This document shows, one piece after another, positions 17,054 through 27,812 of a DNA stretch of 64,000 nt. Within the stretch, counting starts at the first letter, position 1; every line of letters starts with the position of its first letter. The position numbers were made by a program, and so were the translations under genes. The notes under the pieces are model-generated. The model ran no database searches and had not been told where the DNA came from. It saw nothing but the letters and a program-made list of their open reading frames with translations. Source of the stretch: CAYTLW01 sp964438735 (GTDB lineage: Bacteria > Myxococcota_A > UBA9042); the NCBI GenBank assembly GCA_964438735.1, contig CAYTLW010000003.1, positions 62,001 to 126,000 on the forward strand. Direction: 5' to 3'.

Positions 17054-19252
17054 CTACTCGTGCACATCCAGGAAAGAGGTGCGCTTCACCTGGCGGACCA
17101 GATCGGTGATGGTGCCGGGCGCCAGAATGGCCTCGATACCACCGGCCTTGCGAAGTTCGAACGCGCCGATGAAGGCCCGCTTCGGGTCCTTGGCCAGGTC
17201 TGCTGGGGCCCCCCACTGGGTCAGGTCCGGCAACGTGACCGCCTTGCTGATCCCCTTGGTGGAGAGAATGATCTGCCAGTTTCGGCTCTGCGATCCGGTC
17301 AAGATCGTCCGGTAGAAGTGCGCGTCGGCGACTGAAGCGATCGTCAGCTTGCGCGTGGCGTCGACGTAGCTCGAGCCTTCCGCGAAGGGCAGGAAGTCGC
17401 CAGGGCTGTACTCCGCCTTCAGCGGGCCCACGTCCGAGAGGATGATGGAGCCCGCCTCCTTCTTGCCGCCGCCGGCCACGACGACGGCCGCGGTGGCCAC
17501 GGCGAAGTTGGCCGCGCCATGTCGCAGGCCGCTGTGCAGTGGCGCCGAGGTGAGCGGCAGGGGCTGGTTGCCGTCGATCTTGGAGTCGCCGTCGACCACG
17601 CCGTCCGGAGTCTCCTTCTTGCTGTTCGTATCGGTCCCCGCGGCGATGCCAAGTGGCACCAGCTGGCCGCTGGGCATCATGGCCCCTCCGACCACCAGCA
17701 GCAGATCGGCCCAGCCCTCGCCCGATTTCGGCAGCGTCCCCGGCTTGATGACCGTATTCAACAACAGGGGCACCGACGGCGCGAGATCGAGCGTCTTCAT
17801 GGGCGAGACTGGCTTGCTCTCGAACGTCCGATCCATGGCCACCTGTGAGTAGAAACCCTGCAGGTAGGGCAACAGGGCGCCGACGATCTTGCCGATATCG
17901 GCGTCACCGGCGACCGCCTCGACGATCTTGCTGACCAGGGTGGGATCCGCGTTGATGTCGATACGACCGGCCAGGGACCAGAGGATGCGATTGCCGGGCG
18001 GTGCGGCGAGCACGTAGGAATTGAGCACGGGCTTGCCATTGAGTTGGAAGGTGGCGCCGCCGGGCAACTCCTGGATCTTGTCCACAGCGCCGAAGATCGT
18101 TGGCGTGTCGGGGTGGAAGAACCGCTTCACGTTGGGGCCGATGATGGCGTCGAGGTTGAAGCTCAGCAGGTCCGTACCGACACCCAACGAGGTGATGCCG
18201 AGCGCGGCCTCCCCCTTGCCCAGGTAGTCAACATTGCCGCCGAGCAGATCACCGTTGACGATCTTGGCGTCGGGCGACAGCTGGCCCTCCTGGGTGAACT
18301 CCAGCCCGGCATGGTGATACTGCCGCGCGGTCAGCAACAGGTCGGAGGTCTTGGCCGCTGCCGTATGTCGGAGCAGGGAGACGGGCTGGTGGGAGGTGCC
18401 GATCACGTGGATGTCGGCCGGCCACTCGACCTTGGTGAAGGTGGCCTGCCCATCGACCAGTTCGACCACCATCGCTTCGGCAGGTGTGGTCGCATCGGCC
18501 AGTCCGACCACCACGACCTTGCCTTCGACCGGCGTCAGGTTGGACTCGTCGGCCACCGACACCCGCAGCACCGCGTCGGCTGGCAACGGCCCCAGGTTCC
18601 ACAACGTCGCCGGCGCGGAGGCCTTTGAACCGCCCTTGACGGTCGCGGTGATGGTGGCCTTGCCGGCCTTGTCGCCAGCGGTGAGCTTGCCGTCGGCGAG
18701 GCTGAAGACATCTCCCTTCAACGTCCATTCGAAGGTGGCCGCGGGCAGGACTTCGCCATTGTCGCGACGCGCCTGGGCGCCCAATCCGGCCGCAGCCTCG
18801 ACGCTGTTGCCCGGTCGCGCGATCCAGAAGGGTCGCAGCAGATGCGCGGTCGTGTCAGAGGCTTTGGGCGCCGGATGGCAGCCGCCGTTGTTGCAGAGTT
18901 CGCCCTCGGCGCAGTCGCTGTCGCCACCACAGGCAGATTGCAGACATTGGCCCGATTCCACGTGGCACGCGCACAGCAGAGATGCGTCCTTGCAGGCAGC
19001 GGTGCCGAGCTGGATGACGCAATCCCCGTTGGTCTTGCAGGGCTTCTTCTCCACACAGCAGCCGGCCACACAGAGCCAGTCGGTGCTGTCAGGGCACATG
19101 CTCAGGTCGTTGGCACCCGAGTCGTCGGCGCATTTCAACTCCGCGCTGCAGGTGGGCGCGACCGGCGTGTCGTCCGTCTCTTCTCCGCCACAGCCAATCA
19201 GCAGGGAAAGAATGACGATCGCGAGCGCTTTCTTGCCGATGCGGACAGGCAT
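17054..19252 (-). CDS. Large Cys-rich secreted lipoprotein with Ig-like segment
   Basis: The start at 19252 (MPVRIGKKAL) is favoured by GGAGGT five nt upstream and by a clean lipoprotein signal ending LLIGC (Cys21). The 732-aa product has a Cys-rich region up to about residue 130, with spacing like C-x3-DC-x-EGELCNNGGC that recalls the disulfide-rich domains common in myxobacterial secreted proteins. Residues about 145-225 (AAGLGAQARRDNGEVLP, then AGDKAGKATITATV) resemble a bacterial Ig-like (Big_2) domain. The long remainder has no family I recognise; it includes many short strands and is probably all-beta. Located with a near-consensus promoter (19275-19303). Function unknown. Confidence 0.82.
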   Translation of the reverse strand: MPVRIGKKALAIVILSLLIGCGGEETDDTPVAPTCSAELKCADDSGANDLSMCPDSTDWLCVAGCCVEKKPCKTNGDCVIQLGTAACKDASLLCACHVESGQCLQSACGGDSDCAEGELCNNGGCHPAPKASDTTAHLLRPFWIARPGNSVEAAAGLGAQARRDNGEVLPAATFEWTLKGDVFSLADGKLTAGDKAGKATITATVKGGSKASAPATLWNLGPLPADAVLRVSVADESNLTPVEGKVVVVGLADATTPAEAMVVELVDGQATFTKVEWPADIHVIGTSHQPVSLLRHTAAAKTSDLLLTARQYHHAGLEFTQEGQLSPDAKIVNGDLLGGNVDYLGKGEAALGITSLGVGTDLLSFNLDAIIGPNVKRFFHPDTPTIFGAVDKIQELPGGATFQLNGKPVLNSYVLAAPPGNRILWSLAGRIDINADPTLVSKIVEAVAGDADIGKIVGALLPYLQGFYSQVAMDRTFESKPVSPMKTLDLAPSVPLLLNTVIKPGTLPKSGEGWADLLLVVGGAMMPSGQLVPLGIAAGTDTNSKKETPDGVVDGDSKIDGNQPLPLTSAPLHSGLRHGAANFAVATAAVVVAGGGKKEAGSIILSDVGPLKAEYSPGDFLPFAEGSSYVDATRKLTIASVADAHFYRTILTGSQSRNWQIILSTKGISKAVTLPDLTQWGAPADLAKDPKRAFIGAFELRKAGGIEAILAPGTITDLVRQVKRTSFLDVHE

Positions 19253-19274
19253 GTCGACCTCCATGAAGGCGGTG

Positions 19275-19303
19275 GTTATACCCGCCGGGCGATCGCCGGG
19301 CAA
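19275..19303 (-). promoter_or_regulatory. Promoter of the 17054-19252 lipoprotein gene
   Basis: On the minus strand TTGCCC (19298-19303) and TATAAC (19275-19280) are separated by 17 nt, a good sigma70-type match, 23 nt upstream of the start codon at 19252. Confidence 0.5.
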
Positions 19304-19334
19304 TCGAAGCGCGTCGTCACGCGCGCGTGCATCC

Positions 19335-19898
19335 TCAAGAGGATTGGCCCGGACGACGCTTGCGGATCAGCTCCAACTCACTGCCGAGCAGACGCTGGCC
19401 GCTGTCCTTGCCACCGGATGCAACAATCGGCCGCAACATCCCCGGATCGGCAGCCTGGCAACGGGCCTCGAACCAGGCCAGTCGCTCCTCGTCGAAGGTC
19501 AGATCGACCGCACACCGACGATCGATGGCGGAACTGAGCGCCATGGCCAGGGCCGCAGAGCGACCCGTCGTTGGATGCTGCGGAAAGGGTCGCTGGATGC
19601 GTACCAGGCGCAGCGGCCGAATCGATCGCTCAGCCAGGTCGCCCAGACCCGCTCGCACTTGCTCCAACTCGCGCAACAGCGCAGCGAGTTCTTCGTTGCT
19701 GATGCCGCCCGCGTCGTTGGCGGCTCCTTGATCCGCTTCGGGTTCCGCTTCGGGCTCGACCAGCGAAAAAGCGCGCACGAGGACCGCTCGCGCTCGACGT
19801 CGCCACTGTCGTTCGCCCGTTCGGGATTGCAGCAGCCCAGCCACGCGCCGGGCATCACCGGCTGCCTGTTCGAGGAGGTGGCGATGGGCCTCCTTCAT
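19335..19898 (-). CDS. Hypothetical protein, charged, probably cytoplasmic
   Basis: A 187-aa protein with no signal peptide. The start MKEAHRHLLEQAAGDARRV is preceded by GGAAGGA and overlaps the stop of the DUF192 gene by 4 nt (ATGA), so the two are translationally coupled. An acidic stretch EPEAEPEADQ at about residues 50-60 interrupts two helix-rich halves; the second contains ELAALLRELEQVRAGLGDL and a run of Arg (RSIRPLRLVRIQRP). No recognised family. Its tie to the DUF192 lipoprotein is the only functional hint. Confidence 0.7.
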   Translation of the reverse strand: MKEAHRHLLEQAAGDARRVAGLLQSRTGERQWRRRARAVLVRAFSLVEPEAEPEADQGAANDAGGISNEELAALLRELEQVRAGLGDLAERSIRPLRLVRIQRPFPQHPTTGRSAALAMALSSAIDRRCAVDLTFDEERLAWFEARCQAADPGMLRPIVASGGKDSGQRLLGSELELIRKRRPGQSS

Positions 19899-20446
19899 GG
19901 CCGTCCTTCCGCAGGACCGGCGACCGGTGCCTTGAACTCCATCCTGGTGCCCACCCGGATCCCATTGCGACGGGCCTGGTGCGCGGCCAGCTCCAGCACA
20001 TATCGACAGGGGCGGCCAGAACGATGGAGGGCCTCGGTGAGCGGGCGCGTATTCGTGGACAGACCGACCACTCGCCAATGACGATCGATGAAGATCATGT
20101 CCAGAGATATGTACGTGTTGCGCATGTAGAAGGCCCAATCATCATCGCCCGGCATGAAGAAGAGCATACCGCGGTCGTCGGCCAATACACGCCGAAACAT
20201 GAGGCCATGATTCCTGTCAGCTTCCTTACTGGCGATCTCGACCTGCCACGTGGGGGAGTGCGCCCGATCGCCAATTCGGATGGTGCCAACGGGCAGCCGC
20301 TGAGACGGGGCCGGCGTCTGCAGCTCGGGTGTGGGCGTCGGGCGTTCGGCGACCGCAGCCCCATCGCCGCGGGACGCAGATCGAGAGCGCCCACAACCGC
20401 ACACCAGCAGTGAAAGCAGGACGAAGATGAGAGCGATGGACCGCAT
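19895..20446 (-). CDS. DUF192-family lipoprotein
   Basis: A 183-aa exported protein beginning MRSIALIFVL, with a hydrophobic stretch and lipobox ending VCGC (Cys18), then a Pro/Thr linker and a DUF192 domain. Conserved DUF192 features are RNHGLMFRRVL, GMLFFMPGDDDWAFYMRNT and LDMIFIDRHWRVVG, ending with a hydrophobic GIRVG core strand. DUF192 proteins are small secreted or lipoproteins of unknown biochemical role, found in bacteria and archaea. The start is chosen by signal peptide; upstream in-frame codons lie in the intergenic region. It is the first gene of a two-gene unit. Confidence 0.87.
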   Translation of the reverse strand: MRSIALIFVLLSLLVCGCGRSRSASRGDGAAVAERPTPTPELQTPAPSQRLPVGTIRIGDRAHSPTWQVEIASKEADRNHGLMFRRVLADDRGMLFFMPGDDDWAFYMRNTYISLDMIFIDRHWRVVGLSTNTRPLTEALHRSGRPCRYVLELAAHQARRNGIRVGTRMEFKAPVAGPAEGRP

Positions 20447-20629
20447 GGCTTGCCACTGCCGTTGGCGTCTGAACGCCAGAGATGGCGGCAGTATCCCTAT
20501 GGTCCCGCGGGTGTCCACGATTCTTTTTTGATCCTCTTGTCTGCCGCCGCCAACATAGCGTCCGAACCCTGGCACCTGAGCGGAGCCGGGCGCCCCAAAA
20601 GTTGGGGGGTTCGCGGCCGAGAGGATCGC

Positions 20630-20643
20630 GTTCCGACTGGAAC
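20630..20643. promoter_or_regulatory. Inverted repeat GTTCC-N4-GGAAC upstream of the export promoter
   Basis: Perfect 5-bp arms GTTCC and GGAAC flank GACT, ending 32 nt before the -35 box. Position and symmetry suit a dimeric activator or repressor site; the short arms mean chance cannot be excluded. Confidence 0.3.
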
Positions 20644-20675
20644 CAATCTGCAGACACATTTGTAGCTGCGCGTAG

Positions 20676-20705
20676 TTGACACCATTCCCGACCCGAACCT
20701 ATGAT
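20676..20705 (+). promoter_or_regulatory. Strong sigma70-type promoter of the polysaccharide export operon
   Basis: Consensus TTGACA (20676-20681) and TATGAT (20700-20705) lie 18 nt apart. Transcription would begin near 20712, giving an untranslated leader of roughly 130 nt before the ATG at 20841. Confidence 0.7.
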
Positions 20706-20840
20706 CCCGAATCTTGGTCTTGCGGTCACGGGGGCGTTCTGGCATACCACCGCGGCTCGCGTCTGCGCTGGCTTTGTCCTGGACGCGAACAGCAGCGAGC
20801 ACGACTTCCCGCGATGGCGAGAGCAAACGGAGTGATTCCC

Positions 20841-21416
20841 ATGCGACGTGAGTATATAGCGATGGCCATCGGCGTCTGCTGCCTGGTGCTTGCCGCCGCC
20901 GTCGGCGCGCAGCAGGGTGCCGAGAAGAAGCCGAGCGTCGACAACATTCCGGGACAGATCGAGCAGGCCAAGGCGAATGTCGAGCGGATGCACAAGATGG
21001 TATCCGAGGGCTTCAAGGAGCTCGAAGAGGCGCGCAAGGCACAGAACATCTCGCGTGTGAACTGCGTCAACGACGCCCTGACCGCCATGAAGGGCCTGCT
21101 GCGGCTGGCCGAGAGCAACTTCCTGGCCATGCAGGAGGCCGCCTCCCGCAATGACGCTGGCGGCGTCGAGCACGAATACGTCAAGATTTCCATCGCCTTC
21201 AACAAGTGCGAAGAACTCTACGGTCAACTCCAGGGTTGCGGCGGTCCGTCGACTGACGGCGCAATCGATGGCAAGCCTTACATCGAGAAGCAGGTCGATC
21301 CCGACATGCCCGAAGTGGATCCGACGGCAGAGTTGGACGACATCCCGCAGACCCTCGAGAACCCGCCGTCGGCGAGCCCGTTCTACCTCGAGGAAGACCA
21401 GAACCCGCAGGGTTGA
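20841..21416 (+). CDS. Small periplasmic helical protein, first gene of export operon
   Basis: A 191-aa protein with a cleavable signal peptide (residues 1-25, ending AAAVGAQQ) and the start set by GGAG nine nt upstream. The mature part is mainly helical with heptad-like pattern (IEQAKANVERMHKMVSEGFK) and three Cys, and ends in an acidic Pro-rich tail (DPDMPEVDPTAELDDIPQT). No family recognised. Being first in an operon with an outer-membrane barrel, Wza and Wzc homologues implies a role in polysaccharide assembly or export, but that is context only. Confidence 0.75.
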   Translation: MRREYIAMAIGVCCLVLAAAVGAQQGAEKKPSVDNIPGQIEQAKANVERMHKMVSEGFKELEEARKAQNISRVNCVNDALTAMKGLLRLAESNFLAMQEAASRNDAGGVEHEYVKISIAFNKCEELYGQLQGCGGPSTDGAIDGKPYIEKQVDPDMPEVDPTAELDDIPQTLENPPSASPFYLEEDQNPQG

Positions 21417-21470
21417 TACCCGTCGACGAAGGCCAGACGCGGCGATATGCCGCCCGAGGAATGTGACACA

Positions 21471-22844
21471 GTGAGCATTCACAAGCGAAAGACCTACCGC
21501 GCGCTGCAGTTGGCCGGGATTCTCTGCCTGCTGCCGGCCACCGCCTTTTCACAAGGCGCCAAGTCGGTCGCCAGCGGCGGCGGGATGCAGAGTGGCACCG
21601 CGCAGATGACGATGCCGACGATCTCCAAGGCGAAAGGGCTGCGCAGCGGCGACTTCGTCCTGACGCCGGCTGTCGCCCTCGACGCGCACCACGACACCAA
21701 CGTGTTCAACGGCAACCAGGACGAGCCCAACAACGAGCCGGTGGCCGCCACTTCCCTGCGCATCATGCCGCGACTGGGCCTCAACAACGGCACCGACTCC
21801 GAGGTGCAGTTCAATTTCGCAGCCGCGGGCGATGTTCGCCTGTACATGTCCGACAAGCAGACGGTAGACGAGCTGAGCAATTTTGGTGGCAGCGCCGATC
21901 TCGGCGTCACCTTCGCCGCGCGTCGCGCCATCTCGTTCACGTTCTTCGACCACTTCACGCGGGCCCTGCAGGCCAACACCTGGGACACCCGCCGGACGTT
22001 GAACCGCTTCGGCAACGATGTGGGCGGCCGGGTCTCTTTCCACCCCGGTGAAATCCCCGAGCGCCGTCCGTTGGAAGTCTCGCTGATCGGCGCCTACGCC
22101 ATCGACCGTTTCGACGATTTCGAGGCCGGCGCGACCAACACCGTGCGTACCCGCCTGACCAGCTCATGGCGATTCCTGCCGAAAACCGCCGTTGTCGTGG
22201 ATGCCAGTTGGGACTTCCGTGATTTCGTCAACGGCAGTTCGGACACCCACAACCTGACCGCCGACTCCAAGCCGTGGCGCGTCCAGGCGGGGTTGGCCGG
22301 CGCCCTGACCAAGAAGCTCACCTTCCGCCTCACCGGCGGCTGGGGCATGTCGTTGCACGATATCGACGAGACCGACCCCAAGTACACGGCCGAGGACGAG
22401 CGCTCGTTCAACAACTTCATCGGCGGCGCCGCGCTGGGCTTCCGCGCGTCCGGTTCGACCCTGTTGCACATCGGCTACACGCGCGACTTCCGCGACTCCT
22501 ACTACGCCAACTTCGTCCAGTTCCATCGCGGCTCCGTGGGCCTGAACCAGCGCTTCGGGACCATGTTGGACGTGGCTGTCTGGTTCAACGCGACCTACGG
22601 CACCTACGGAGCATACGTGCCGTCGGTGGGTGTCAAATTGCAGCAGAAGAACCGTATCGATACGGCCCTGGACGGTGGTGTCCGGGCCTCTTTCGAGGTG
22701 TCGCGCCTGATGGGCATGGACATCGGCTACCGCTACCGAGGTGTGCTGACCAGCTACCGGGTTTCCAGCCTGCAGGATGACATCATCGATCTCGGCGCCT
22801 ACTCGGCACACGAGATCTTCGCCGGCGTGACGCTGCGGTACTAG
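21471..22844 (+). CDS. Outer-membrane beta-barrel of a polysaccharide export system (Wzp/BBP2-like)
   Basis: A 457-aa outer-membrane protein: signal peptide to about residue 28 (LPATAFSQG), then alternating amphipathic strands throughout and a C-terminal aromatic residue (GVTLRY) as needed for BAM insertion. GTG at 21471 is preferred because GAGGA lies 10 nt upstream; an ATG at 21447 has no ribosome site. Barrels in this operon position are the Wzp proteins of Myxococcus xanthus, which work with short OPX proteins to move polysaccharide across the outer membrane; this is the most likely role. The next gene is exactly such a short OPX protein. Confidence 0.82.
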   Translation: MSIHKRKTYRALQLAGILCLLPATAFSQGAKSVASGGGMQSGTAQMTMPTISKAKGLRSGDFVLTPAVALDAHHDTNVFNGNQDEPNNEPVAATSLRIMPRLGLNNGTDSEVQFNFAAAGDVRLYMSDKQTVDELSNFGGSADLGVTFAARRAISFTFFDHFTRALQANTWDTRRTLNRFGNDVGGRVSFHPGEIPERRPLEVSLIGAYAIDRFDDFEAGATNTVRTRLTSSWRFLPKTAVVVDASWDFRDFVNGSSDTHNLTADSKPWRVQAGLAGALTKKLTFRLTGGWGMSLHDIDETDPKYTAEDERSFNNFIGGAALGFRASGSTLLHIGYTRDFRDSYYANFVQFHRGSVGLNQRFGTMLDVAVWFNATYGTYGAYVPSVGVKLQQKNRIDTALDGGVRASFEVSRLMGMDIGYRYRGVLTSYRVSSLQDDIIDLGAYSAHEIFAGVTLRY

Positions 22845-22914
22845 ATTCGACAACTCTGCCCGTGGGTTTCGGTCCACGGCAACCGGAGAGGCCTCGTCGG
22901 TCAACGGTGATGGT

Positions 22915-23520
22915 ATGTGGAGTTTCGCCCAGACAGGCATGTTGCTGGTGGCAGGGATTGCGCTTTCATCTATGCCCGCGTGCTCTTCGACGGCCTCCAG
23001 CCGCTATCGCGATATCGAAGTAGACCTGCGTTCGGCCGTGCAGGCCAGCGCCCTGGGACCACGCGACCTGATCCAGGTGCGGGTCTACCAGCACAAGGAC
23101 CTGACCGCGGACTTCGAGATCTCGCCGACCGGAGAGATCGACTTCCCGCTGGTTGGCAAGCTGACCGTGGAGGGGCTCGTGCCCAGCCAGGTCGCATCGC
23201 TCATCAAGCGCAAGTTGAGCGAGGGCTACATCAAGAAGCCTCACGTCAACGTGCAGGTGAAGGCGTTCAACTCCAAGAAGGTGTTCGTTCTGGGCAAGGT
23301 CAAGAAGCCCGGCCGATTCACCTACTCCGACAGCATGACGGTCATCGAAGCCGTCACCCTGGCTGGCGGGTTCGGCAACCTGGCCGAGCGCAACTACACG
23401 ATTGTGACCCGGGCAGGTCGGCGAATCCCGGTTCCAGTGGAGAAGATCATGCAGGGGCTTGCAGCCAATTTCCGTCTGCAACCCGGTGATATCGTCTACA
23501 TCCCGGAGACCATTCTCTAG
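22915..23520 (+). CDS. Polysaccharide export lipoprotein, short OPX (Wza-like)
   Basis: Periplasmic OPX protein for capsular or exopolysaccharide export. The 201-aa product has a lipoprotein signal ending MPAC (Cys23), a Poly_export domain (LGPRDLIQVRVYQHKDLTAD, then GEIDFPLVGKLTVEGL, about residues 47-125) and one SLBB domain (VFVLGKVKKPGRFTYSDSMT, about 122-190). It is about half the length of E. coli Wza and lacks the C-terminal helix that spans the outer membrane, so it needs a partner, presumably the adjacent barrel. Wzc follows after 2 nt. Confidence 0.92.
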   Translation: MWSFAQTGMLLVAGIALSSMPACSSTASSRYRDIEVDLRSAVQASALGPRDLIQVRVYQHKDLTADFEISPTGEIDFPLVGKLTVEGLVPSQVASLIKRKLSEGYIKKPHVNVQVKAFNSKKVFVLGKVKKPGRFTYSDSMTVIEAVTLAGGFGNLAERNYTIVTRAGRRIPVPVEKIMQGLAANFRLQPGDIVYIPETIL

Positions 23521-23522
23521 CC

Positions 23523-25757
23523 ATGCAGAAGCCCGCCCCCGAAGCATCCGCGCTCGAACAGCTCTCGGCCAAGCAGATCGTCGAACGCGGTCTGGAGATT
23601 CTGGCCAAGCGCAGGTGGTGGTTCATCTTCTCGGCTGCCCTGGTGCTCGGCGCGACGGTGATCATCACCCGGGCGCAGCCGCGGATCTACAAAGCGCAGG
23701 GCGCGCTCTATATCGACAATCGACCGCCCAAGGTCCTGTCCGGGGTCAGGGAAGTGATCACGCTCGGCGCCAGTGGCTACTGGGGTATGGAGCAGTACTA
23801 CAAGGCCCAGATGCAGGTCTTGCGCTCGCGCGACGTGGCGCAGATGGTGGTCAACCGCCTGGGTCTGGCCTCGGACAAGCACTTCCTCGGACTGGATCGC
23901 CCGGGGCTGGACCTGACCCAGGAGCAGATACAGGCCGCAGTCGCCAGGGCCGACGCCACGGGGAGGCTGGCGAGCCGGATCGTGGTGGTCACGGACCGCA
24001 CATCGATGATCGCGCGGGTGTCATTTGAGGACACCGATCCGGAATTCGCCCGGGACATCGTCAACGCCGTGATGGAGGCGTATCGCGACCGGAACCTGGA
24101 AAAGAAGCGGCGCGCTACCCACGATGCGTTCCGCGATCTGCGCGAGATTCTGGCCAACATGGAGCGCCAGAAGGAAGACGCGGAGAAGAGCCTGCTGGCC
24201 TTCGAGACCGAGAACGACCTGAGCGATAACCGTCGCAAGGCGGTCGACAGCCGGGTCCTGGCGTTGCACGACCGGCTGCGCATCGTGCAGACCGAGCGCT
24301 TCAAGGCGCAGCAACGCGCCCGCCAGCTGCGCCAGGTGCAGGGTCGCAAGGACCTGTTCTCGGTCGGCGCCCCCGGGCTGATGGACGACGCGCTGATCAA
24401 CGCGTTGAAACATCGCTACCTGGAACTGACCATCGCCAAGCGGGAGCTCGAGACTCTCTACCTGGCCAAACATCCGAAGGTGCGCACGGTAGACGACCAG
24501 CTCAAACACCTGGTGCGAATCGGAATGCGCCACCTCAAGGCCAAGCTGTCGGCCGCCAACAGCGTGTTGAGCACGGCCGTGGCCGAGGAAAAGGAAATCA
24601 AGGGCCACCTGGCCGCGGCGATGACAGAGGATCGGGCGCTTCGGCTGGCGCAGAGCGAACTCGAACGCCGACTCACCAAGCGGGATGAGACGCGCAAATT
24701 GTCCGGCAGGGTCGCCAGTCGACTGGCCGAGATGGACCTGACCAAACAGGTCGCTGTCAACAACGTGCGCATCCTGGATCCGGCGGTGAAACCGCGCAGC
24801 CCGGTGCGCCCGAAGGTCAAACTCAACTACCTGCTCGGCGCGTTGATGGCCTTACTGATCGGTTTCGCGGTGGCGTTCAGCATCGAACTGCTGGACAACA
24901 CCATCAAGAGCCGGGAGCAGATTGAGTCGGCGCTTGGAGTGCCCTACCTGGGCGCCATTCCAACCTTCGACATGGCCGACCAGGCCGAGGGCGGCGGCTT
25001 GCTGGGCGAACGAATCGACCTCTACGCCCACTTCAGGCCCAATTCGAGGGTCGCGGAGGCGTCACGGACGCTGCGCACCAACATCCTCTTCATGCGGCCT
25101 GATCGTCCATTCCGCACGCTATTGATAACCAGCGCGCACCCGCGCGAGGGCAAGACGGCGACCGCGACTACGCTGGCCACCACCCTGGCCTCGGCCAGTG
25201 GCTCCTGCATTCTGGTCGATACCGACCTGCGCAAGCCGCGTATGCACAAGATCTTTGGCATGGCCAGTGATCGCGGCGTGACCAACTACATCCTGAGTCG
25301 ACAGCCGTTGACCGATTTCGTGCGCAAGACAGAGGTCCCCGGACTGGATCTGCTCTCCTGCGGCCCGCTGCCGCCGAACTCGTCGGAGATCACCCACACC
25401 GAACGCTTCCGCGAGCTGATCAGGGAGCTGCAGGATACATACGAGAACGTGATCTTCGACTCGCCGCCGGTGGAGATTGTCAGCGACGCCCTGGTGCTGG
25501 CCACGTTGGTTGACGGCGTGGTGCTGGTCGCCCATGCCAATACCAGCAAGTTGGAGTCCCTGCGGTCGGCGATTCGTTCGATTCAAGGCGTGAGCGCCAA
25601 CCTGCTGGGCGTGGTCCTGTCGCGTACTTCCAGTTCGGGCTCCGGCTATGGCTACTACTACGGCAAGGGCTATCGGCGCGGCGGCCGCCCGTACCGGTAT
25701 CGTTACGCTGCGAAGCCAGACGACGACACACAAACGGCTCAAAAGGAAGCTGGCTGA
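23523..25757 (+). CDS. Polysaccharide co-polymerase with bacterial tyrosine kinase domain (Wzc-like)
   Basis: Inner-membrane chain-length regulator fused to a BY-kinase. The 744-aa protein has a Wzz domain (membrane helix near residues 36-52, second near 433-452), a long periplasmic coiled-coil region (about 190-400), and a cytoplasmic kinase with Walker A (SAHPREGKTATATT, about 537-550), Walker A-prime (CILVDTDLRKPRMH) and Walker B (VIFDSPPVEIVSDALV). The C-terminus holds a Tyr cluster (GYGYYYGKGYRRGG and PYRYRY), the normal autophosphorylation site. Kinase cycling controls assembly of the export complex. No glycosyltransferase or Wzy/Wzx gene is within the window, so the sugar synthesis locus is elsewhere. 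Confidence 0.95.
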   Translation: MQKPAPEASALEQLSAKQIVERGLEILAKRRWWFIFSAALVLGATVIITRAQPRIYKAQGALYIDNRPPKVLSGVREVITLGASGYWGMEQYYKAQMQVLRSRDVAQMVVNRLGLASDKHFLGLDRPGLDLTQEQIQAAVARADATGRLASRIVVVTDRTSMIARVSFEDTDPEFARDIVNAVMEAYRDRNLEKKRRATHDAFRDLREILANMERQKEDAEKSLLAFETENDLSDNRRKAVDSRVLALHDRLRIVQTERFKAQQRARQLRQVQGRKDLFSVGAPGLMDDALINALKHRYLELTIAKRELETLYLAKHPKVRTVDDQLKHLVRIGMRHLKAKLSAANSVLSTAVAEEKEIKGHLAAAMTEDRALRLAQSELERRLTKRDETRKLSGRVASRLAEMDLTKQVAVNNVRILDPAVKPRSPVRPKVKLNYLLGALMALLIGFAVAFSIELLDNTIKSREQIESALGVPYLGAIPTFDMADQAEGGGLLGERIDLYAHFRPNSRVAEASRTLRTNILFMRPDRPFRTLLITSAHPREGKTATATTLATTLASASGSCILVDTDLRKPRMHKIFGMASDRGVTNYILSRQPLTDFVRKTEVPGLDLLSCGPLPPNSSEITHTERFRELIRELQDTYENVIFDSPPVEIVSDALVLATLVDGVVLVAHANTSKLESLRSAIRSIQGVSANLLGVVLSRTSSSGSGYGYYYGKGYRRGGRPYRYRYAAKPDDDTQTAQKEAG

Positions 25758-25957
25758 GTCGACCGGGCGCAGCGGGACTGACCAAGCTCCGCCCGTACGC
25801 CCTACGACGAGGCCGAGCGGGCCGGGTTGCCCGCCGGAGATATTCGCCATCCGGCAAAGCAATTGGTTTATTCCAACGGTTGATTTGGACGGCGCCCCTT
25901 GCCAAGCTACCATGACCCGCATCCCCATTGCGGACATTGACCACGGGCAGGTGAAGG

Positions 25958-27766
<1,809 letters not shown>

Positions 27767-27812
27767 TCTCAACGGACGTCCGCTGCGCCCGCGCGGCGGG
27801 CAGACGCTCTCG

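Larger units (their letters stand above)
20447..20840. other. Intergenic regulatory region between divergent DUF192 and polysaccharide export operons
   Basis: No coding sequence was recognised. It contains a near-consensus promoter pointing right (20676-20705), an inverted repeat upstream of it (20630-20643), and a leader of about 130 nt before the first export gene. A T-rich run near 20521 has no stem in front and is not a terminator. Confidence 0.6.

Noticed and set aside
20570..20585. Sigma54 promoter (TGGCAC) upstream of the export operon
   Set aside because: TGGCAC has no matching TTGC at the right spacing, and the sigma70-type promoter downstream is a better fit.
25801..25845. Rho-independent terminator after the wzc gene
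   Set aside because: CGGGC-CGGGTT-GCCCG could form a short stem but no T-run follows, so it is unlikely to terminate by itself.
25898..25930. Possible sigma32 heat-shock promoter before dnaK (CTTGCC and CCCCATTG)
   Set aside because: The -10-like CCCCATTG is close to consensus but the spacing is about 18 nt after the 7-mer, beyond the normal range, and the -35 is only partial.
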